A stretch of 64,000 nt of DNA from Dyella halodurans (GCF_026283925.1 NZ_JAPDPF010000001.1:372001-436000), one strand, 5' to 3'. Positions 36,439-46,514 are shown, counted from the stretch's first letter. Program-made: numbers and translations. Notes: generated by a model from the sequence alone, not told the origin.

Positions 36439-37293
36439 TCAATCCAGTTGCAGTCGCAACGAAAGATCGACTGCGCGCACGTGCTTGGTCAACGCACCCA
36501 CCGAGATGAAGTCCACGCCGGTGCGCGCAAAGTCGCCAATGGTCGAAAGATCCACATTGCCGGAGATTTCCAGGTCGGCACGGCCTTTCGCGATGGCGAC
36601 CGCTTCGCGCATCAAGGGCAGGGTGAAGTTGTCCAGCATGATGCGATCGGCGCCTGCTTCCAGCGCCTGCTGCAGCTCACCCAGGTTTTCGACCTCGATT
36701 TCCAGCAGCAGGGACGGATGCCGTTGGCGCGCGGCCTTGGCTGCCCGGTCGATGCCGCCGGCCGCGATGATGTGGTTTTCCTTCACCAGGATGGCGTCGT
36801 AGAGGCCGATCCGGTGATTGTGGCCTCCGCCACATAACACGGCGTATTTCTGCGCCAGGCGCAGTCCAGGCACGGTCTTGCGGGTGTCCAGCACGCGCAC
36901 GCCGGTGCCGGCCACGGCGGCGACATAGGCGGCCGTGATGGTCGCGGTACCGGAGAGCAGCTGCAGGAAGTTGAGTGCCGAACGCTCGGCGCTTACCAGC
37001 GCGCGCGCGTTGCCGCGAATCCGGCAAATCACCGCGCCCGCCTGGGCGCGCTCGCCATCACGCAGGGCCCAGTCGATCGTCACCTGGGGATCGAGCTGGC
37101 GGAAGCAGGCATTGAACCAGTCGATGCCCGCCATTACCGCCTCTTCGCGGCAGGTCAGCGTGGCGCTGGCCTGCGCATCGGCAGGGAGCAGGTCGGCCGT
37201 GGCATCGCCGGTGCCGATGTCTTCGGCAAAGCAGCGCTCGACGTCCGCGCGGATCAGCTCGGGTGAGGGTGGAGCAAGCGAGAGTGAGGTCAT
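36439..37293 (-). CDS. nadC: nicotinate-nucleotide diphosphorylase (carboxylating)
   Basis: A 284-residue quinolinate phosphoribosyltransferase, which makes nicotinate mononucleotide from quinolinate and PRPP in NAD synthesis. The active-site sequence 'VLDTRKTVPGLRLAQKYAVLCGGGHNHRIGLYDAILVKENH' and 'ISVGALTKHVRAVDLSLRL' are diagnostic. Its ATG overlaps the stop of the DUF1631 gene by 4 bp. Confidence 0.96.
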   Translation of the reverse strand: MTSLSLAPPSPELIRADVERCFAEDIGTGDATADLLPADAQASATLTCREEAVMAGIDWFNACFRQLDPQVTIDWALRDGERAQAGAVICRIRGNARALVSAERSALNFLQLLSGTATITAAYVAAVAGTGVRVLDTRKTVPGLRLAQKYAVLCGGGHNHRIGLYDAILVKENHIIAAGGIDRAAKAARQRHPSLLLEIEVENLGELQQALEAGADRIMLDNFTLPLMREAVAIAKGRADLEISGNVDLSTIGDFARTGVDFISVGALTKHVRAVDLSLRLQLD

Positions 37294-39581
37294 TCGGTAT
37301 CGCTGGCGGTCGCCGTGGCAGGCTGGCTTAGACGGCCGACGATGGCGTCCAGGGCGCGGTCAAACAGAGCGGTGGAGTCGAGCACCCGTGCCGTACCCGC
37401 CGCCAGCGCCGCGGCAAGTTCCTGCGGGGCGTGGTCGGCCACTTTGAGGCCACGGCGGTTCACGAACAAATAGCGTCCGCTCATCGGGCTGATCCACGAA
37501 AGCTTGGCGCGTTCGATGGTCTCCGGACCGGTCACGAACTCCAGCCAGGTACCGGGCTTGAGCTCGGAGACCAGCAGCATCTCCGGCGTATCGAGGGCGG
37601 CTTCGGCCTCGGGTTCGGACCTGGCCAGCTCGGCTTCGCTTTCGGCGATCGGCTGGATGCTCTCGGGGATCGGCAACGTGGTGGATTCTTCCACCGCGTG
37701 CACCTCGGCCTCCGGCACGGGCTCGCCGAGCTGATGGCGGTAATAGGTGTGCAGTTGGGCCAGCAGGCGGTCGATGTCGCTTTCCTGGAACGCGACATTG
37801 GCCAGCCCACGGCGCAGGGCGCGCTCGATGCCCGGCAGCATTTGGCGCAGCGCGCGACGCTCGTCGAGCGTACGGGCCGGCTTGGTGCTGTCGATGAAGT
37901 CGTTGGTGAAGCGCACCGCGTCGCGGAACTCGGAGGACTCTTCACCCTGGCGCAGGATGGTCAGCACCAGGTAGTTGGCCCAGGCGCGGGTGAGGATGCC
38001 GTGGATCAGCGGCGGCAAGGCGTGCTCGCCGATGCGGCTGAGGATCTCGCGGGCGGCGCGGCGACGCGCCTGCTCCAGCTTCTCGCGGCCGCGGGTGGAC
38101 TCGGCGACGCGCTGCTCCGCCAGTTCGGCACGACGCCGGCTGATGTCCTGGAATTCCTGCAGCTCGGTGCACAGGCGCTCGAAGATGGTCAGGTCGTCGT
38201 CGAAGTCCTGCAGCAGGCGATCGACGATGGATTTAACCTTGTCGTGCAGGCGATGGTCGCGATCCGACTCCGCCGACCAGCCCTTGGCGGCGTCGGCCAG
38301 GTTGTCGAGCAGGCGACGCGCCGGATGCTGCCGGTGCGCGAACAGCTTGCGGTCGAGGATGGCGGCCTTGAGGTAAGGAATCTGCAGGCGCGCCAGCAGT
38401 ACCTGCATCTCGGTCGGCAGGTTGCGGTCTTCGAGAATGAACTCGAACAGCATGCCGACGAGGTCGATGGTGTCCTCATCGATCGTCGAGACCTGGCTGG
38501 GGCGTTCGCCACGCAGCGAGCCGATCTGGGCGAGCAGATGCTCCTTGAGATGCTGCACTTCGCCGGCCAGCTCGATGGCATCGCTGGAGCGCAAGGGCAT
38601 TTGTTGGCTGATGGCAGCCTGGCTCTGCAATACGCTGAGCGCGCCGATCAGCTCGTTGGCGCTGGGCATTTGCAGCGCGCCGGCCGGCAGGTGGGTCGCT
38701 TCGGGACCGCTGCGGCGCGCGCTGAACAGGGTGCGCAAGGTCTGCAGCAATTCGCTGGACGCGACGCCTTCGTCCTCGGAAAGGAAGGCGCCTTCGGCCT
38801 GCCCCGCGCCGGCAGCGGCATCCGCTGCGGCCGGCGTAGCGTTGCCGCCGGCGCGCGCTGCGCCGCCACGAGTGACTTCATGACGCAGCTGCGGCAGCAC
38901 GCCGGCCTTGATCAGTTCGGCGTTGATTTCCTGATACAGCTCGTCCAGCGAAGCCAGCACGTAGCGGTCGAACAGCTTGTAGATGATGAGCTTGACGCGC
39001 ATCTCGGCGCTGAGCTCGCGCATCGCCTGGCGGAACGCCTGGGACAGCGCGGAAGGACCGACCGGGTTGCTGCTGTCGTCGATCTGGATGCCACCGTAGA
39101 TCACCGACAGGCGCTGGTTCACGGCAAACAGGTCGCGCGTCAGGCGCGTCTCGTTCTTGCCGATCATGCTGGTGATGGCGAGCGATTCTTCCAGTTCGTT
39201 GTCGGCCACCAGCGACAATTCCACCGACCCGATCGGGAGCGGCGAGCTGCTGCCCGTGGTCGAGTTGCTGCGGTAGTTCGAGGAGAAGTCGCTGAGGTCC
39301 CGCGAGACCTGGGTCAGGAAACTGCGTTCGACGATCGGACGGCGCTTGCGCACTTCGCGCATGCCGTCGAAGTAATGCATCTGTGCGGCGTTGTTCTCGG
39401 CCTTCTCGGCCAGGTCGAACAGCGCATCGTCGACATGCTCGAACATGCCGTTGATCAAGATCTGCAGGCGACGGCCCGCGACGTCCCGGACGTTGTTCAA
39501 GAGGGCGCCTCCGCGCTCGCTGGATGGGTCCAGGCGCTGGCTCAGGCTGACGATATTGGATGGTTCACTGGCGTCTTTCAT
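37290..39581 (-). CDS. DUF1631 family protein
   Basis: A large (763-residue) soluble protein of unknown function, found in Xanthomonadales and pseudomonads. It is rich in Glu, Arg and Leu and mostly helical. '[33 protein letters not shown]' at the N terminus is typical, and the C-terminal '[36 protein letters not shown]' resembles a PilZ-like barrel, so nucleotide-second-messenger binding is a possibility. The ATG at 39581 with AGGGG upstream is preferred to a GTG at 39587. Confidence 0.8.
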   Translation of the reverse strand: MKDASEPSNIVSLSQRLDPSSERGGALLNNVRDVAGRRLQILINGMFEHVDDALFDLAEKAENNAAQMHYFDGMREVRKRRPIVERSFLTQVSRDLSDFSSNYRSNSTTGSSSPLPIGSVELSLVADNELEESLAITSMIGKNETRLTRDLFAVNQRLSVIYGGIQIDDSSNPVGPSALSQAFRQAMRELSAEMRVKLIIYKLFDRYVLASLDELYQEINAELIKAGVLPQLRHEVTRGGAARAGGNATPAAADAAAGAGQAEGAFLSEDEGVASSELLQTLRTLFSARRSGPEATHLPAGALQMPSANELIGALSVLQSQAAISQQMPLRSSDAIELAGEVQHLKEHLLAQIGSLRGERPSQVSTIDEDTIDLVGMLFEFILEDRNLPTEMQVLLARLQIPYLKAAILDRKLFAHRQHPARRLLDNLADAAKGWSAESDRDHRLHDKVKSIVDRLLQDFDDDLTIFERLCTELQEFQDISRRRAELAEQRVAESTRGREKLEQARRRAAREILSRIGEHALPPLIHGILTRAWANYLVLTILRQGEESSEFRDAVRFTNDFIDSTKPARTLDERRALRQMLPGIERALRRGLANVAFQESDIDRLLAQLHTYYRHQLGEPVPEAEVHAVEESTTLPIPESIQPIAESEAELARSEPEAEAALDTPEMLLVSELKPGTWLEFVTGPETIERAKLSWISPMSGRYLFVNRRGLKVADHAPQELAAALAAGTARVLDSTALFDRALDAIVGRLSQPATATASDTE

Positions 39582-39744
39582 CGCCACACCCCTAAGTGAT
39601 GCCGATGTTCAATCAGCCCATCGCGACAATACGCTGGCCTACAATAAGGGAAAGCCGGGCACGCTGTCATGCCCCGTGTGGTCGGGCTGTGACGCGGTCG
39701 TCAGCGGCAGGTATTTACGCCGGCCGAAAAGTCTGGCCAGAGGC

Positions 39745-40017
39745 TCAGGCGGCGGCCGGGAAGTCCCGCAGCTGGGTCGTACCGATGCCTTCCTCGGGGA
39801 GCATCACGGGGATGCCGTCCTCGACCCGGTAGATGACCTTGCGATCGGTGGTGATCAGGCCCTCGGGCACGGCTTCGCGGACGGCGACGCCCGCCACGCT
39901 TTCGACCTGGCTGCTGCCGATGGCGCTGTTCAAGGCTTCGAGTTCAGCCCGGTTGAGGGGGCGGACCGGAACTTTGCTGACCGGGCAGCACAGGATGTCG
40001 AGCAGGCGTTTGTCCAT
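39745..40017 (-). CDS. Trm112 family protein
   Basis: A 90-residue YcaR/Trm112-like protein. The N terminus '[18 protein letters not shown]' holds a CCP pair of a short zinc-finger-like motif, and the body has '[25 protein letters not shown]', which is diagnostic. Eukaryotic and archaeal relatives activate methyltransferases; the bacterial role is not established. It diverges from purE by about 60 bp. Confidence 0.88.
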   Translation of the reverse strand: MDKRLLDILCCPVSKVPVRPLNRAELEALNSAIGSSQVESVAGVAVREAVPEGLITTDRKVIYRVEDGIPVMLPEEGIGTTQLRDFPAAA

Positions 40018-40080
40018 GGGGCGGGGTCGTGTCGGAGCGCGGAAAGCTCGTACAATAACCCCTTTTGGATGGCTTGGGTC

Positions 40081-40584
40081 ATGACTTCGACTTCTCTCCC
40101 GCCGCGCGTAGGCGTTGTGATGGGCTCCCGCTCTGACTGGGAGACCATGGAGCACGCGGCCAGCGTGCTGGTCGAGCTGGGCGTGGCGCATGAAGTACGG
40201 GTGGTATCCGCGCACCGCACGCCAGACCTGCTGTTCCAGTACGCCGAGCAAGCGGTCGGTCGCGGCATCCAGGTGATCATTGCCGGTGCCGGCGGAGCCG
40301 CTCATCTGCCGGGCATGCTGTCGGCTAAGACGCGCTTGCCGGTATTCGGCGTGCCGGTGCAATCCAAGGCGCTCAATGGCATGGATTCCCTGTTGTCGAT
40401 CGCGCAAATGCCTGCGGGTATCCCGGTCGGAACGCTGGCCATCGGCCGCGCCGGTGCGGTGAATGCAGGCCTGTTGGCGGCCTCGGTGCTGGCCCTGCAC
40501 GACCCGTCCTTGGCCACGGCGCTGGACAACTACCGTGCCCGCCAGACCCAGACTGTGCTGGATCACCCGGACCCGCGTTCGTGA
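40081..40584 (+). CDS. purE: N5-carboxyaminoimidazole ribonucleotide mutase
   Basis: A 167-residue class I PurE, which converts N5-CAIR to CAIR in purine synthesis. The motifs '[14 protein letters not shown]', '[18 protein letters not shown]' and '[17 protein letters not shown]' with the active-site His are present. It overlaps purK by 4 bp (GTGA). Starts at 40069 and 40081 are both possible. Confidence 0.96.
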   Translation: MTSTSLPPRVGVVMGSRSDWETMEHAASVLVELGVAHEVRVVSAHRTPDLLFQYAEQAVGRGIQVIIAGAGGAAHLPGMLSAKTRLPVFGVPVQSKALNGMDSLLSIAQMPAGIPVGTLAIGRAGAVNAGLLAASVLALHDPSLATALDNYRARQTQTVLDHPDPRS

Positions 40585-41735
40585 CTGCTCGCCGTCAACC
40601 GGTGGTAGGCATTCTGGGTGGCGGTCAGCTCGCCCGCATGCTGGCGCTTGCGGCAGCCCCGCTGGGCGTGAAAAGCCTGGTCGTGGACAGCTCCGCCGAC
40701 GCCTGTGCCGGTCAGGTGGCGCCGCTGGTGGTAGCCGACTGGACCGACTACGAGGCCTTGGAGCGCTTTGCCGCCCGGGTCGACGTGGTCACCTTCGATT
40801 TCGAGAACGTGCCGGCGGAAACCGCGCACTGGCTGGCGCAGAAGGTGTCGGTGTTCCCGGCGCCGCGTGCCCTGGCGGTGGCGCAGGACCGCCTGGCCGA
40901 AAAGACCCTGTTCCATGAGTGCGGACTGCCGACACCTGCGTTCAAGGCGATCGACACCCGCGCCGAGCTGGACCAGGCGCTGGCGATGATCGGCGCGCCG
41001 GCGATCCTGAAAACCCGGCGGCTGGGCTACGACGGCAAGGGGCAGTTCCGCATCAAGACGTTGGCGGATGCCGATGCCGCCTGGGCAGCCCTGGGTGCGC
41101 AGGCAACGGCGCATGGCCTCATCCTCGAAGCTTTCGTGCCGTTCGATCGCGAGCTCTCGGTGATCGCGGTACGTGGTCGCGATGGCGATTTCCGGACCTG
41201 GCCGTTGACCCAGAACTGGCATACCGACGGCGTGCTCTCGTTGAGCCTCGCGCCGGCGCCGGATATCGCGTCGTTGCAGGCGCGTGCCACCGGACTCGCG
41301 CGCACGCTGGCGGAGAAGCTTGAATACGTCGGCGTGTTTGCGCTGGAGCTGTTCGTCAAGGATGGCCAGCTGCTAGGCAACGAGATGGCGCCGCGCGTGC
41401 ACAACTCGGGTCACTGGACGATCGAGGGCGCGCTCACCAGCCAGTTCGAGAACCATGTGCGCGCCGTGCTGGGCCTGCCGTTGGGCGATACCTCGGCGCG
41501 CGGCCTGTCGGCGATGTTCAACTGGATCGGCGAACTGCCTGATGCAGCACCGGTGCTTGAGGCTGTGGATGCGCACTGGCACGACTACGGCAAGGAGCCG
41601 CGTACGGGCCGCAAGGTAGGGCATGCCACGGTATGTGCGGCCAACGCGCAACAACTGGTCGAACGACTCGCTGGCATCGCGCATGCGCTGCATCGCGATC
41701 AGCAGGCCGATCCGGCCGTACGTGAACTGGGCTGA
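40581..41735 (+). CDS. purK: 5-(carboxyamino)imidazole ribonucleotide synthase
   Basis: A 384-residue ATP-grasp enzyme, which carboxylates AIR to N5-CAIR with ATP and bicarbonate. It begins '[21 protein letters not shown]', and the ATP-grasp part has '[17 protein letters not shown]' and '[27 protein letters not shown]'. The start is a GTG overlapping the purE stop. A strong terminator follows at 41747-41780. Confidence 0.96.
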   Translation: MTARRQPVVGILGGGQLARMLALAAAPLGVKSLVVDSSADACAGQVAPLVVADWTDYEALERFAARVDVVTFDFENVPAETAHWLAQKVSVFPAPRALAVAQDRLAEKTLFHECGLPTPAFKAIDTRAELDQALAMIGAPAILKTRRLGYDGKGQFRIKTLADADAAWAALGAQATAHGLILEAFVPFDRELSVIAVRGRDGDFRTWPLTQNWHTDGVLSLSLAPAPDIASLQARATGLARTLAEKLEYVGVFALELFVKDGQLLGNEMAPRVHNSGHWTIEGALTSQFENHVRAVLGLPLGDTSARGLSAMFNWIGELPDAAPVLEAVDAHWHDYGKEPRTGRKVGHATVCAANAQQLVERLAGIAHALHRDQQADPAVRELG

Positions 41736-41746
41736 GCGTAGCCCAT

Positions 41747-41780
41747 AAAAAACGGAGCCGTTGCCGGCTCCGTTTTTTTT
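41747..41780. terminator. bidirectional terminator purK / sodB
   Basis: A 9-bp stem (ACGGAGCCG paired with CGGCTCCGT) with a 4-base loop, flanked by an A-run and a run of eight T. It can end purEK on the plus strand and sodB on the minus strand. Confidence 0.85.
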
Positions 41781-41806
41781 ACGCGAGTAGCGCCGGCCGG
41801 TTGCTA

Positions 41807-42385
41807 TCAGGCCAGGTTCTTCGCGGCAAAGTCCCAGTTGACCAGGTTCCAGAACGCCTCGATGTACTTCGGACGGGCGTTGCGGTAGTCAATGTAGTAA
41901 GCGTGTTCCCACACGTCGCAGGTCAACAGCGGCTTGTCGCTACCGGTGATCGGCGTGGCCGCGTTGGAGGTGTTCACGATGCCCAGCGAGCCGTCCGCAC
42001 GCTGCACCAGCCAGGTCCAGCCCGAGCCGAAATTGCCGACAGCCGACTTGGTGAACTCTTCCTTGAACTTCTCCACCGAGCCGAACGCCTTGGTGATGGC
42101 GTCAGCGAGCTTGCCGGTCGGCTCCTTGCCGCCGGTCGGGCTCAGCGAGTGCCAGTAGAACGTGTGGTTCCAGATCTGGGCTGCATTGTTGAACACGCCA
42201 CCGGAGGACTTCTTGATGATGTCTTCCAGCGAGGCGCTTTCGAACTCAGTGCCCTTGACGAGGTTATTGAGGTTGGTCACGTAGGCCTGGTGATGCTTGC
42301 CGTAGTGATATTCCAGCGTCTCGGCCGAGATATGCGGTTCGAGCGCGTTCTTTTCGTAGGGCAGGGCGGGGAGTTCGATCGCCAT
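41807..42385 (-). CDS. sodB: superoxide dismutase [Fe]
   Basis: A 192-residue cytoplasmic iron superoxide dismutase. The metal ligands are H27, H74, D157 and H161 ('[10 protein letters not shown]', '[11 protein letters not shown]', '[11 protein letters not shown]'). Gln70 beside the metal favours the Fe type over Mn. AGGAG precedes the ATG. No N-terminal signal peptide is present. Confidence 0.95.
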   Translation of the reverse strand: MAIELPALPYEKNALEPHISAETLEYHYGKHHQAYVTNLNNLVKGTEFESASLEDIIKKSSGGVFNNAAQIWNHTFYWHSLSPTGGKEPTGKLADAITKAFGSVEKFKEEFTKSAVGNFGSGWTWLVQRADGSLGIVNTSNAATPITGSDKPLLTCDVWEHAYYIDYRNARPKYIEAFWNLVNWDFAAKNLA

Positions 42386-42501
42386 GAGTTGGCTCCTGGG
42401 CGTTGGCTAAGGAAAGGGCCGGATCGACATGGCCAGGCGGCCACCGATACACGGCTGATACACTACCGATCTATACGCATTGTAATGATGAACCCAAGAC
42501 T

Positions 42502-42825
42502 ATGGACGTTAACGAGCGAATCAAGGCCGTGCTGGCCGATCACGCCATCGTGCTCTTCATGAAGGGTACGCCGCAGTTCCCTATGTGCGGGTTCTCCAGC
42601 CGCGCCGTGCAGGCGCTGCAAGCGGCTGGCGCGGACTTCCATGCCGTGAACGTGCTGGCCGATCCGGAAGTGCGCGCCGCACTGCCGCACTACGCCAACT
42701 GGCCGACGTTTCCGCAGCTGTTCATCCAGGGCGAGCTGATCGGTGGCTGCGATATCGTCGAGGACCTGAAGGTCTCCGGAGAACTCGCGCGCATGGCGGC
42801 CGACGTGGCCGGAGTGCAGCACTGA
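42502..42825 (+). CDS. grxD: monothiol glutaredoxin, Grx4 family
   Basis: A 107-residue CGFS-type glutaredoxin (C29 in CGFS), which carries and transfers [2Fe-2S] clusters rather than acting as a thiol reductant. 'VLFMKGTPQFPMCGFSSRAVQAL' and 'NWPTFPQLFIQGELIGGCDIV' are typical. Its stop overlaps the next start by one base (TGATG). Confidence 0.95.
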   Translation: MDVNERIKAVLADHAIVLFMKGTPQFPMCGFSSRAVQALQAAGADFHAVNVLADPEVRAALPHYANWPTFPQLFIQGELIGGCDIVEDLKVSGELARMAADVAGVQH

Positions 42826-43595
42826 TGGCCTTGCAGCTGGTACGCCTGCCGCAGGCTTGGACGTCCACTGCGGATGCACTGGCTGGTCGCGTGATCCTGG
42901 TCACCGGCGCCTATGGTGGCCTCGGCGCCGCCGTGGCGCGTGCCGCGGCGCGAGCCGGCGCGACGGTGGTGATCACCGGTCGCCGCAAGCGTCAGCTGGA
43001 GCAGCTCTATGACGCCATGGTCAGCGAGGGACTGACCGAGCCGGTCATTCATCCGCTCGATATGGAAGTCGCCACGCCACGCGATTACGAGGCGCTGGCC
43101 GACGGCCTTGAGCGCGATTTTGGGCGGCTCGACGGTATCGTCCATGCCGCGGCGAGCTTCAATGGCTTGACGCCGCTTGCCGTGCACAAGCCGGATGACT
43201 GGTTGCGTGCGATGCACGTCAACGTGTCCGCGCCGTTCGCGCTGACCCAGGCCTGCATGCCCTTGCTGACGCAGGCGCAAGATAGCGCCGTCGTGCTGGT
43301 GCTGGACGACCCCGCGCTGATGCAGCGCGCCCACTGGGGCGCTTACGGCGTTTCCAAGGCGGCGCTGGAGCGTTATGTCGAAATCCTGCACCAGGAAACC
43401 GAGCAGACATCGCTGCGCGCCCATGCGCTGCTGCCGGCGCCGATGCGCACCACCCTGCGTCGTGCAGCGTATTTCGGTGAAGACACCACGATCCAGCCGC
43501 TGCCGGATGCGACCGCTGCTGCCGTGGTCTATCTGCTTGGCGCGCAGGGCGGGGCAGCACGCGGCGCGGCGCTCGACCTGCGTCCGCCGGCATGA
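42825..43595 (+). CDS. SDR-family oxidoreductase (YciK-like)
   Basis: A 256-residue short-chain dehydrogenase. The NAD(P)-binding 'VTGAYGGLGAAVARAAARAGA' and the active-site Tyr174 and Lys178 (YGVSK) are present. The catalytic Ser expected about 13 residues before the Tyr is replaced by Asp161-Asp162 ('VLVLDDPAL'), whereas YciK relatives have Ser here. So activity may be altered or absent. The substrate is unknown. It is coupled to grxD by a one-base overlap. Confidence 0.82.
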   Translation: MALQLVRLPQAWTSTADALAGRVILVTGAYGGLGAAVARAAARAGATVVITGRRKRQLEQLYDAMVSEGLTEPVIHPLDMEVATPRDYEALADGLERDFGRLDGIVHAAASFNGLTPLAVHKPDDWLRAMHVNVSAPFALTQACMPLLTQAQDSAVVLVLDDPALMQRAHWGAYGVSKAALERYVEILHQETEQTSLRAHALLPAPMRTTLRRAAYFGEDTTIQPLPDATAAAVVYLLGAQGGAARGAALDLRPPA

Positions 43596-43619
43596 TCGTG
43601 CGACAGGGACAGGTCTGAC

Positions 43620-44231
43620 ATGGAAGCGCAGATGACCACGCTGTCGGCGGCGATCCTGTTGTTCCTGATCATGGATCCGCTGGGCAATATCCCGATCTTC
43701 CTCAGTCTGCTCAAGGATGTGGCACCCAAGCGCCGCCGTCACGTGATGGTGCGCGAATTGCTGATTGCATTGGGCGTCTTGCTGGGTTTCCTGGTCGGTG
43801 GCCAGCACATCCTCAAGGTGCTGCAGCTGAAGCAGGAGTCGATCAGCATCGCCGGCGGCATCGTGTTGTTCCTGATCGGCATCCGCATGGTGTTTCCGCC
43901 GGCGGATGGCGGCGGCATCTTCGGCAAACCTGGCGAAGGCGAGCCTTTTATCGTGCCGATGGCCATTCCTGGCGTGGCCGGGCCTTCCGCCATGGCGGCG
44001 CTGCTGCTGCTCACCAACACCCAGCCTGGTCGTACGGCCGACTGGGCCATCGCCCTGCTGGGAGCGTGGCTGGCGACGGCGGTGATCCTGCTGTTCTCTA
44101 CCTATTTGTTCCGTTGGCTGGGCGAGAGTGTGCTCACCGCGCTCGAGCGTGTGATGGGCATGTTGCTGATTGCCTTGTCGGTGCAGATGTTCCTCAGTGG
44201 CGTGGCGGCGTACCTCCATCTGGCCGTTTGA
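43620..44231 (+). CDS. MarC/YhgN-family membrane protein
   Basis: A 203-residue protein with about six membrane helices of the MarC family (UPF0056). It has 'FLIMDPLGNIPIFLSLLK' at the N terminus and 'VPMAIPGVAGPSAMAALLLLT' in the middle, which is characteristic. The family's function is not settled. It lies 24 bp after the SDR gene and is likely co-transcribed with it. Confidence 0.88.
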   Translation: MEAQMTTLSAAILLFLIMDPLGNIPIFLSLLKDVAPKRRRHVMVRELLIALGVLLGFLVGGQHILKVLQLKQESISIAGGIVLFLIGIRMVFPPADGGGIFGKPGEGEPFIVPMAIPGVAGPSAMAALLLLTNTQPGRTADWAIALLGAWLATAVILLFSTYLFRWLGESVLTALERVMGMLLIALSVQMFLSGVAAYLHLAV

Positions 44232-44331
44232 GACGTAGGGCGATCCCCTGCGTAACTTTTTTCGCCCCTGTGCGATCACCTTGCTGTCATAATTCGCCAC
44301 CAGCATTCGGGGTATTCCCAAGGAGGCGGTC

Positions 44332-46041
44332 ATGCTCAGTGTTGAACAGACCCTCACCGAACGTCTGCCATGGTTGGCGCAACACCCTCTGATACGCCGG
44401 CCGGTCGCCGGCATGCTGGGCCGCTTGGCCGATCAGGACGGTTTCAATCGGACCCTGGAGGCGCTCGAGGGCACCGAAGGGTTTGACTGGGTCGAGCGTG
44501 CGCTCGAGCTGCTCGGCGTCAGCTACTTCGTCAACCCGCGCGAGCGCGAGAACATTCCGGTCGAAGGCGGCGTACTGATCGTCGCCAATCACCCGCAGGG
44601 CATGATGGATGCGCTGACCCTGCTGCAGCTGGTCGGCTCGGTGCGCAGCGACGTACGCATCCTGGCGAACGACTGGCTGTCGTCCATCCCGCAACTGCAC
44701 AAGCTGATGCTGCCCGTCGATGTGTTCGGCAAGGGCGCGGCTTCGCGTATGCGCGCCATCTATCGCGCGCTGGAAAATGGCGAGGCGCTGATCGTGTTTC
44801 CCGCGGGCGAAGTTTCGCGCGTGCGTCCCTCAGGCGTGAGCGACGGGCGCTGGGCCGACGGCTTTGCGCGATTGGCTTTGCATAGCCGGGTGCCGGTACT
44901 ACCGATCCACGTGGCGGCACGCAATTCAGCCATGTTCTACGGCCTTTCGATGCTGGCCAAGCCGCTCAGCACCGCCATGCTGCCGCGCGAGGCGATCTCC
45001 CCGGTGAGCCGGCGCATTGGTTTCAGCGTGGGCGCCCTGGTCGCAGCCGACGAACTGGAGCAGCGCAGTGGCGGTTCCGCCAAGCGCGCGGCGAAGTTGA
45101 TGCGTCGCCACGTTTATCGCGTGGGCCGTCACCGCGGACAGATCTTTGGTGGACAGGCGCCGCTGGCTCATCCGGAGCCGATCGACCGCGTGGCCGCCGA
45201 ATTGCAGGCGCATGCCGAGAAGCTGGCCGATCTCAACGACGGCAAGCAGGCGCTGCTGTTCAAGGGTGCCGCCGACAGCGTGGTGCTGCGCGAGATTGGA
45301 CGCCTGCGCGAGCTCACGTTCCGCAAGGTAGGCGAGGGCACGGGGGCGCGGCGCGATCTCGACATTTATGACCCGCACTACGAGCACCTCGTGTTGTGGG
45401 ATCCCAAGGCGCTGCGCATCGTCGGCTCCTATCGCTTTGGCCATGGCGGCCGGCTGATCGCCGAACGCGGCATGGAAAGCCTGTATACGTCGAGCCTGTT
45501 CAATTATTCACCGGCGCTTGAATCGCGCCTGGCCCAAGGCCTGGAGTTGGGCCGCAGCTTTATCGCACCCGCTTACTGGCGCTCGCGCGCGCTGGACCAG
45601 CTGTGGCAGGGCATCGGCCTGTATCTGCAGCGCCATCCGGAGCTGCGCTACCTGTTCGGCCCCGTCAGCATGTCGGTGAGCCTGCCGCTGGAGGCGCGCG
45701 AATGGATCGCCGCGGCTCATCAGCATTACTTCGGCGCACCGGGCCTGGCCTCGGCGCGGCAACCGTTCGAAGTCTCGCCTGCCGTTATCGATCTGGTCCG
45801 CGGCGCGCTTGAAGGCCTCGATCCCGCGGCCGGTCTGGGCATGCTCAAGCATCATCTCGATGCGCTCGGTGTCAGCCTGCCGGTGCTGTACCGCCAGTAC
45901 GTGGATCTGGTGGAGCCGGCAGGCGTGCAATTCCTCGCCTTCGGCGAGGACCCGGGCTTTTCCGGCTGCGTAGACGGCCTGGTGATGCTCGATCTGGCCA
46001 CGCTCAAGCCGGCAAAACGCGCCCGCTACCTAGGCAAGTAA
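44332..46041 (+). CDS. bifunctional acyltransferase, OlsF-like (PlsC-type + GNAT-type)
   Basis: A 569-residue two-domain protein. The N-terminal half (about 60-270) is a lysophospholipid-acyltransferase-like domain with 'VANHPQGMMDALT' (H87, D93) and 'FPAGEVSRV'. The C-terminal half (about 290-565) resembles the hemolysin/OlsB GNAT domain ('ADSVVLREIGRLRELTFRKVGEGTGARRDLDIYDPHYEHLVLWD'). This order matches OlsF, which makes ornithine or related aminolipids in one protein. That function is inferred. ATG at 44332 follows AAGGAGG-like bases. Confidence 0.72.
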   Translation: MLSVEQTLTERLPWLAQHPLIRRPVAGMLGRLADQDGFNRTLEALEGTEGFDWVERALELLGVSYFVNPRERENIPVEGGVLIVANHPQGMMDALTLLQLVGSVRSDVRILANDWLSSIPQLHKLMLPVDVFGKGAASRMRAIYRALENGEALIVFPAGEVSRVRPSGVSDGRWADGFARLALHSRVPVLPIHVAARNSAMFYGLSMLAKPLSTAMLPREAISPVSRRIGFSVGALVAADELEQRSGGSAKRAAKLMRRHVYRVGRHRGQIFGGQAPLAHPEPIDRVAAELQAHAEKLADLNDGKQALLFKGAADSVVLREIGRLRELTFRKVGEGTGARRDLDIYDPHYEHLVLWDPKALRIVGSYRFGHGGRLIAERGMESLYTSSLFNYSPALESRLAQGLELGRSFIAPAYWRSRALDQLWQGIGLYLQRHPELRYLFGPVSMSVSLPLEAREWIAAAHQHYFGAPGLASARQPFEVSPAVIDLVRGALEGLDPAAGLGMLKHHLDALGVSLPVLYRQYVDLVEPAGVQFLAFGEDPGFSGCVDGLVMLDLATLKPAKRARYLGK

Positions 46042-46060
46042 TCCTCACCACTGCGTCGTG

Positions 46061-46087
46061 CATCCTTGCGCCAAGGGCGCAAGGATG
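46061..46087 (+). terminator. 12-bp hairpin after the OlsF-like gene
   Basis: CATCCTTGCGCC, a 3-base loop, and the exact complement lie 20 bases after the stop. No T-run follows, so termination would be weak or Rho-assisted. Confidence 0.5.
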
Positions 46088-46138
46088 CCGCTGTGTGGCC
46101 ATGGCGGAGCTTGCGCGAGTCGCTTGAAGTTTCGATCA

Positions 46139-46154
46139 ACCGAGTGAACTCGGT
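46139..46154. promoter_or_regulatory. inverted repeat upstream of the receptor leader
   Basis: ACCGAGTGAACTCGGT is a 7-bp perfect inverted repeat with a 2-base centre. It lies about 35-45 bases before an A/T-rich putative -10 (TGTAAAAT, 46183-46190), a position suitable for a regulator binding site. The regulator is unknown. Confidence 0.4.
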
Positions 46155-46218
46155 GAGACTTGTGAGCGATCGGTAAATTTACTGTAAAATACTTATGCCA
46201 ACCTTATGGAGTTGACCC

Positions 46219-46275
46219 ATGCGCAAGGGGTGTTTCGCTGCATGGGGCAACGTCGTCTGGCTGTTTTCCAAGTAG
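46219..46275 (+). CDS. putative 18-residue leader peptide upstream of a TonB-dependent receptor
   Basis: An ATG with GGAG 7 bp upstream opens an 18-codon frame, MRKGCFAAWGNVVWLFSK, ending in TAG. A strong intrinsic terminator begins three bases later, and the receptor gene starts 240 bp downstream. Position and ribosome site suggest a translated leader ORF, as in attenuators or small-RNA precursors. There is no homology evidence, so it may be non-functional. Confidence 0.45.
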   Translation: MRKGCFAAWGNVVWLFSK

Positions 46276-46278
46276 TTG

Positions 46279-46308
46279 CCCGATCTTCTCCGATCGGGCT
46301 TTTTTTGG
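46279..46308 (+). terminator. intrinsic terminator in the receptor leader
   Basis: GCCCGATC, a 6-base loop TTCTCC, GATCGGGC, then seven T residues. It lies right after the 18-codon leader frame and upstream of the TonB-dependent receptor, so it either ends a short RNA or attenuates the receptor gene. An upstream GCGATCGG (46166-46173) could pair with its 3' arm. Confidence 0.75.
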
Positions 46309-46514
46309 CCCGGAGGAAACGTTTAAAATTACGTTAATCGGCATGAAATTGCGTTTAAGCACCCATGCTTGCGCACGCTCTTTCGAATGATCGAAAGATT
46401 CCCTGTCGGGCCGAACACCCCTCATCCCTGAAACGTTTGCTGGCCATTTCCACGGCGGCCGGCCGCTTCGCTTTTTGCCAATTAAATCAACCATTGAGAT
46501 TCAGGAACTACCCA

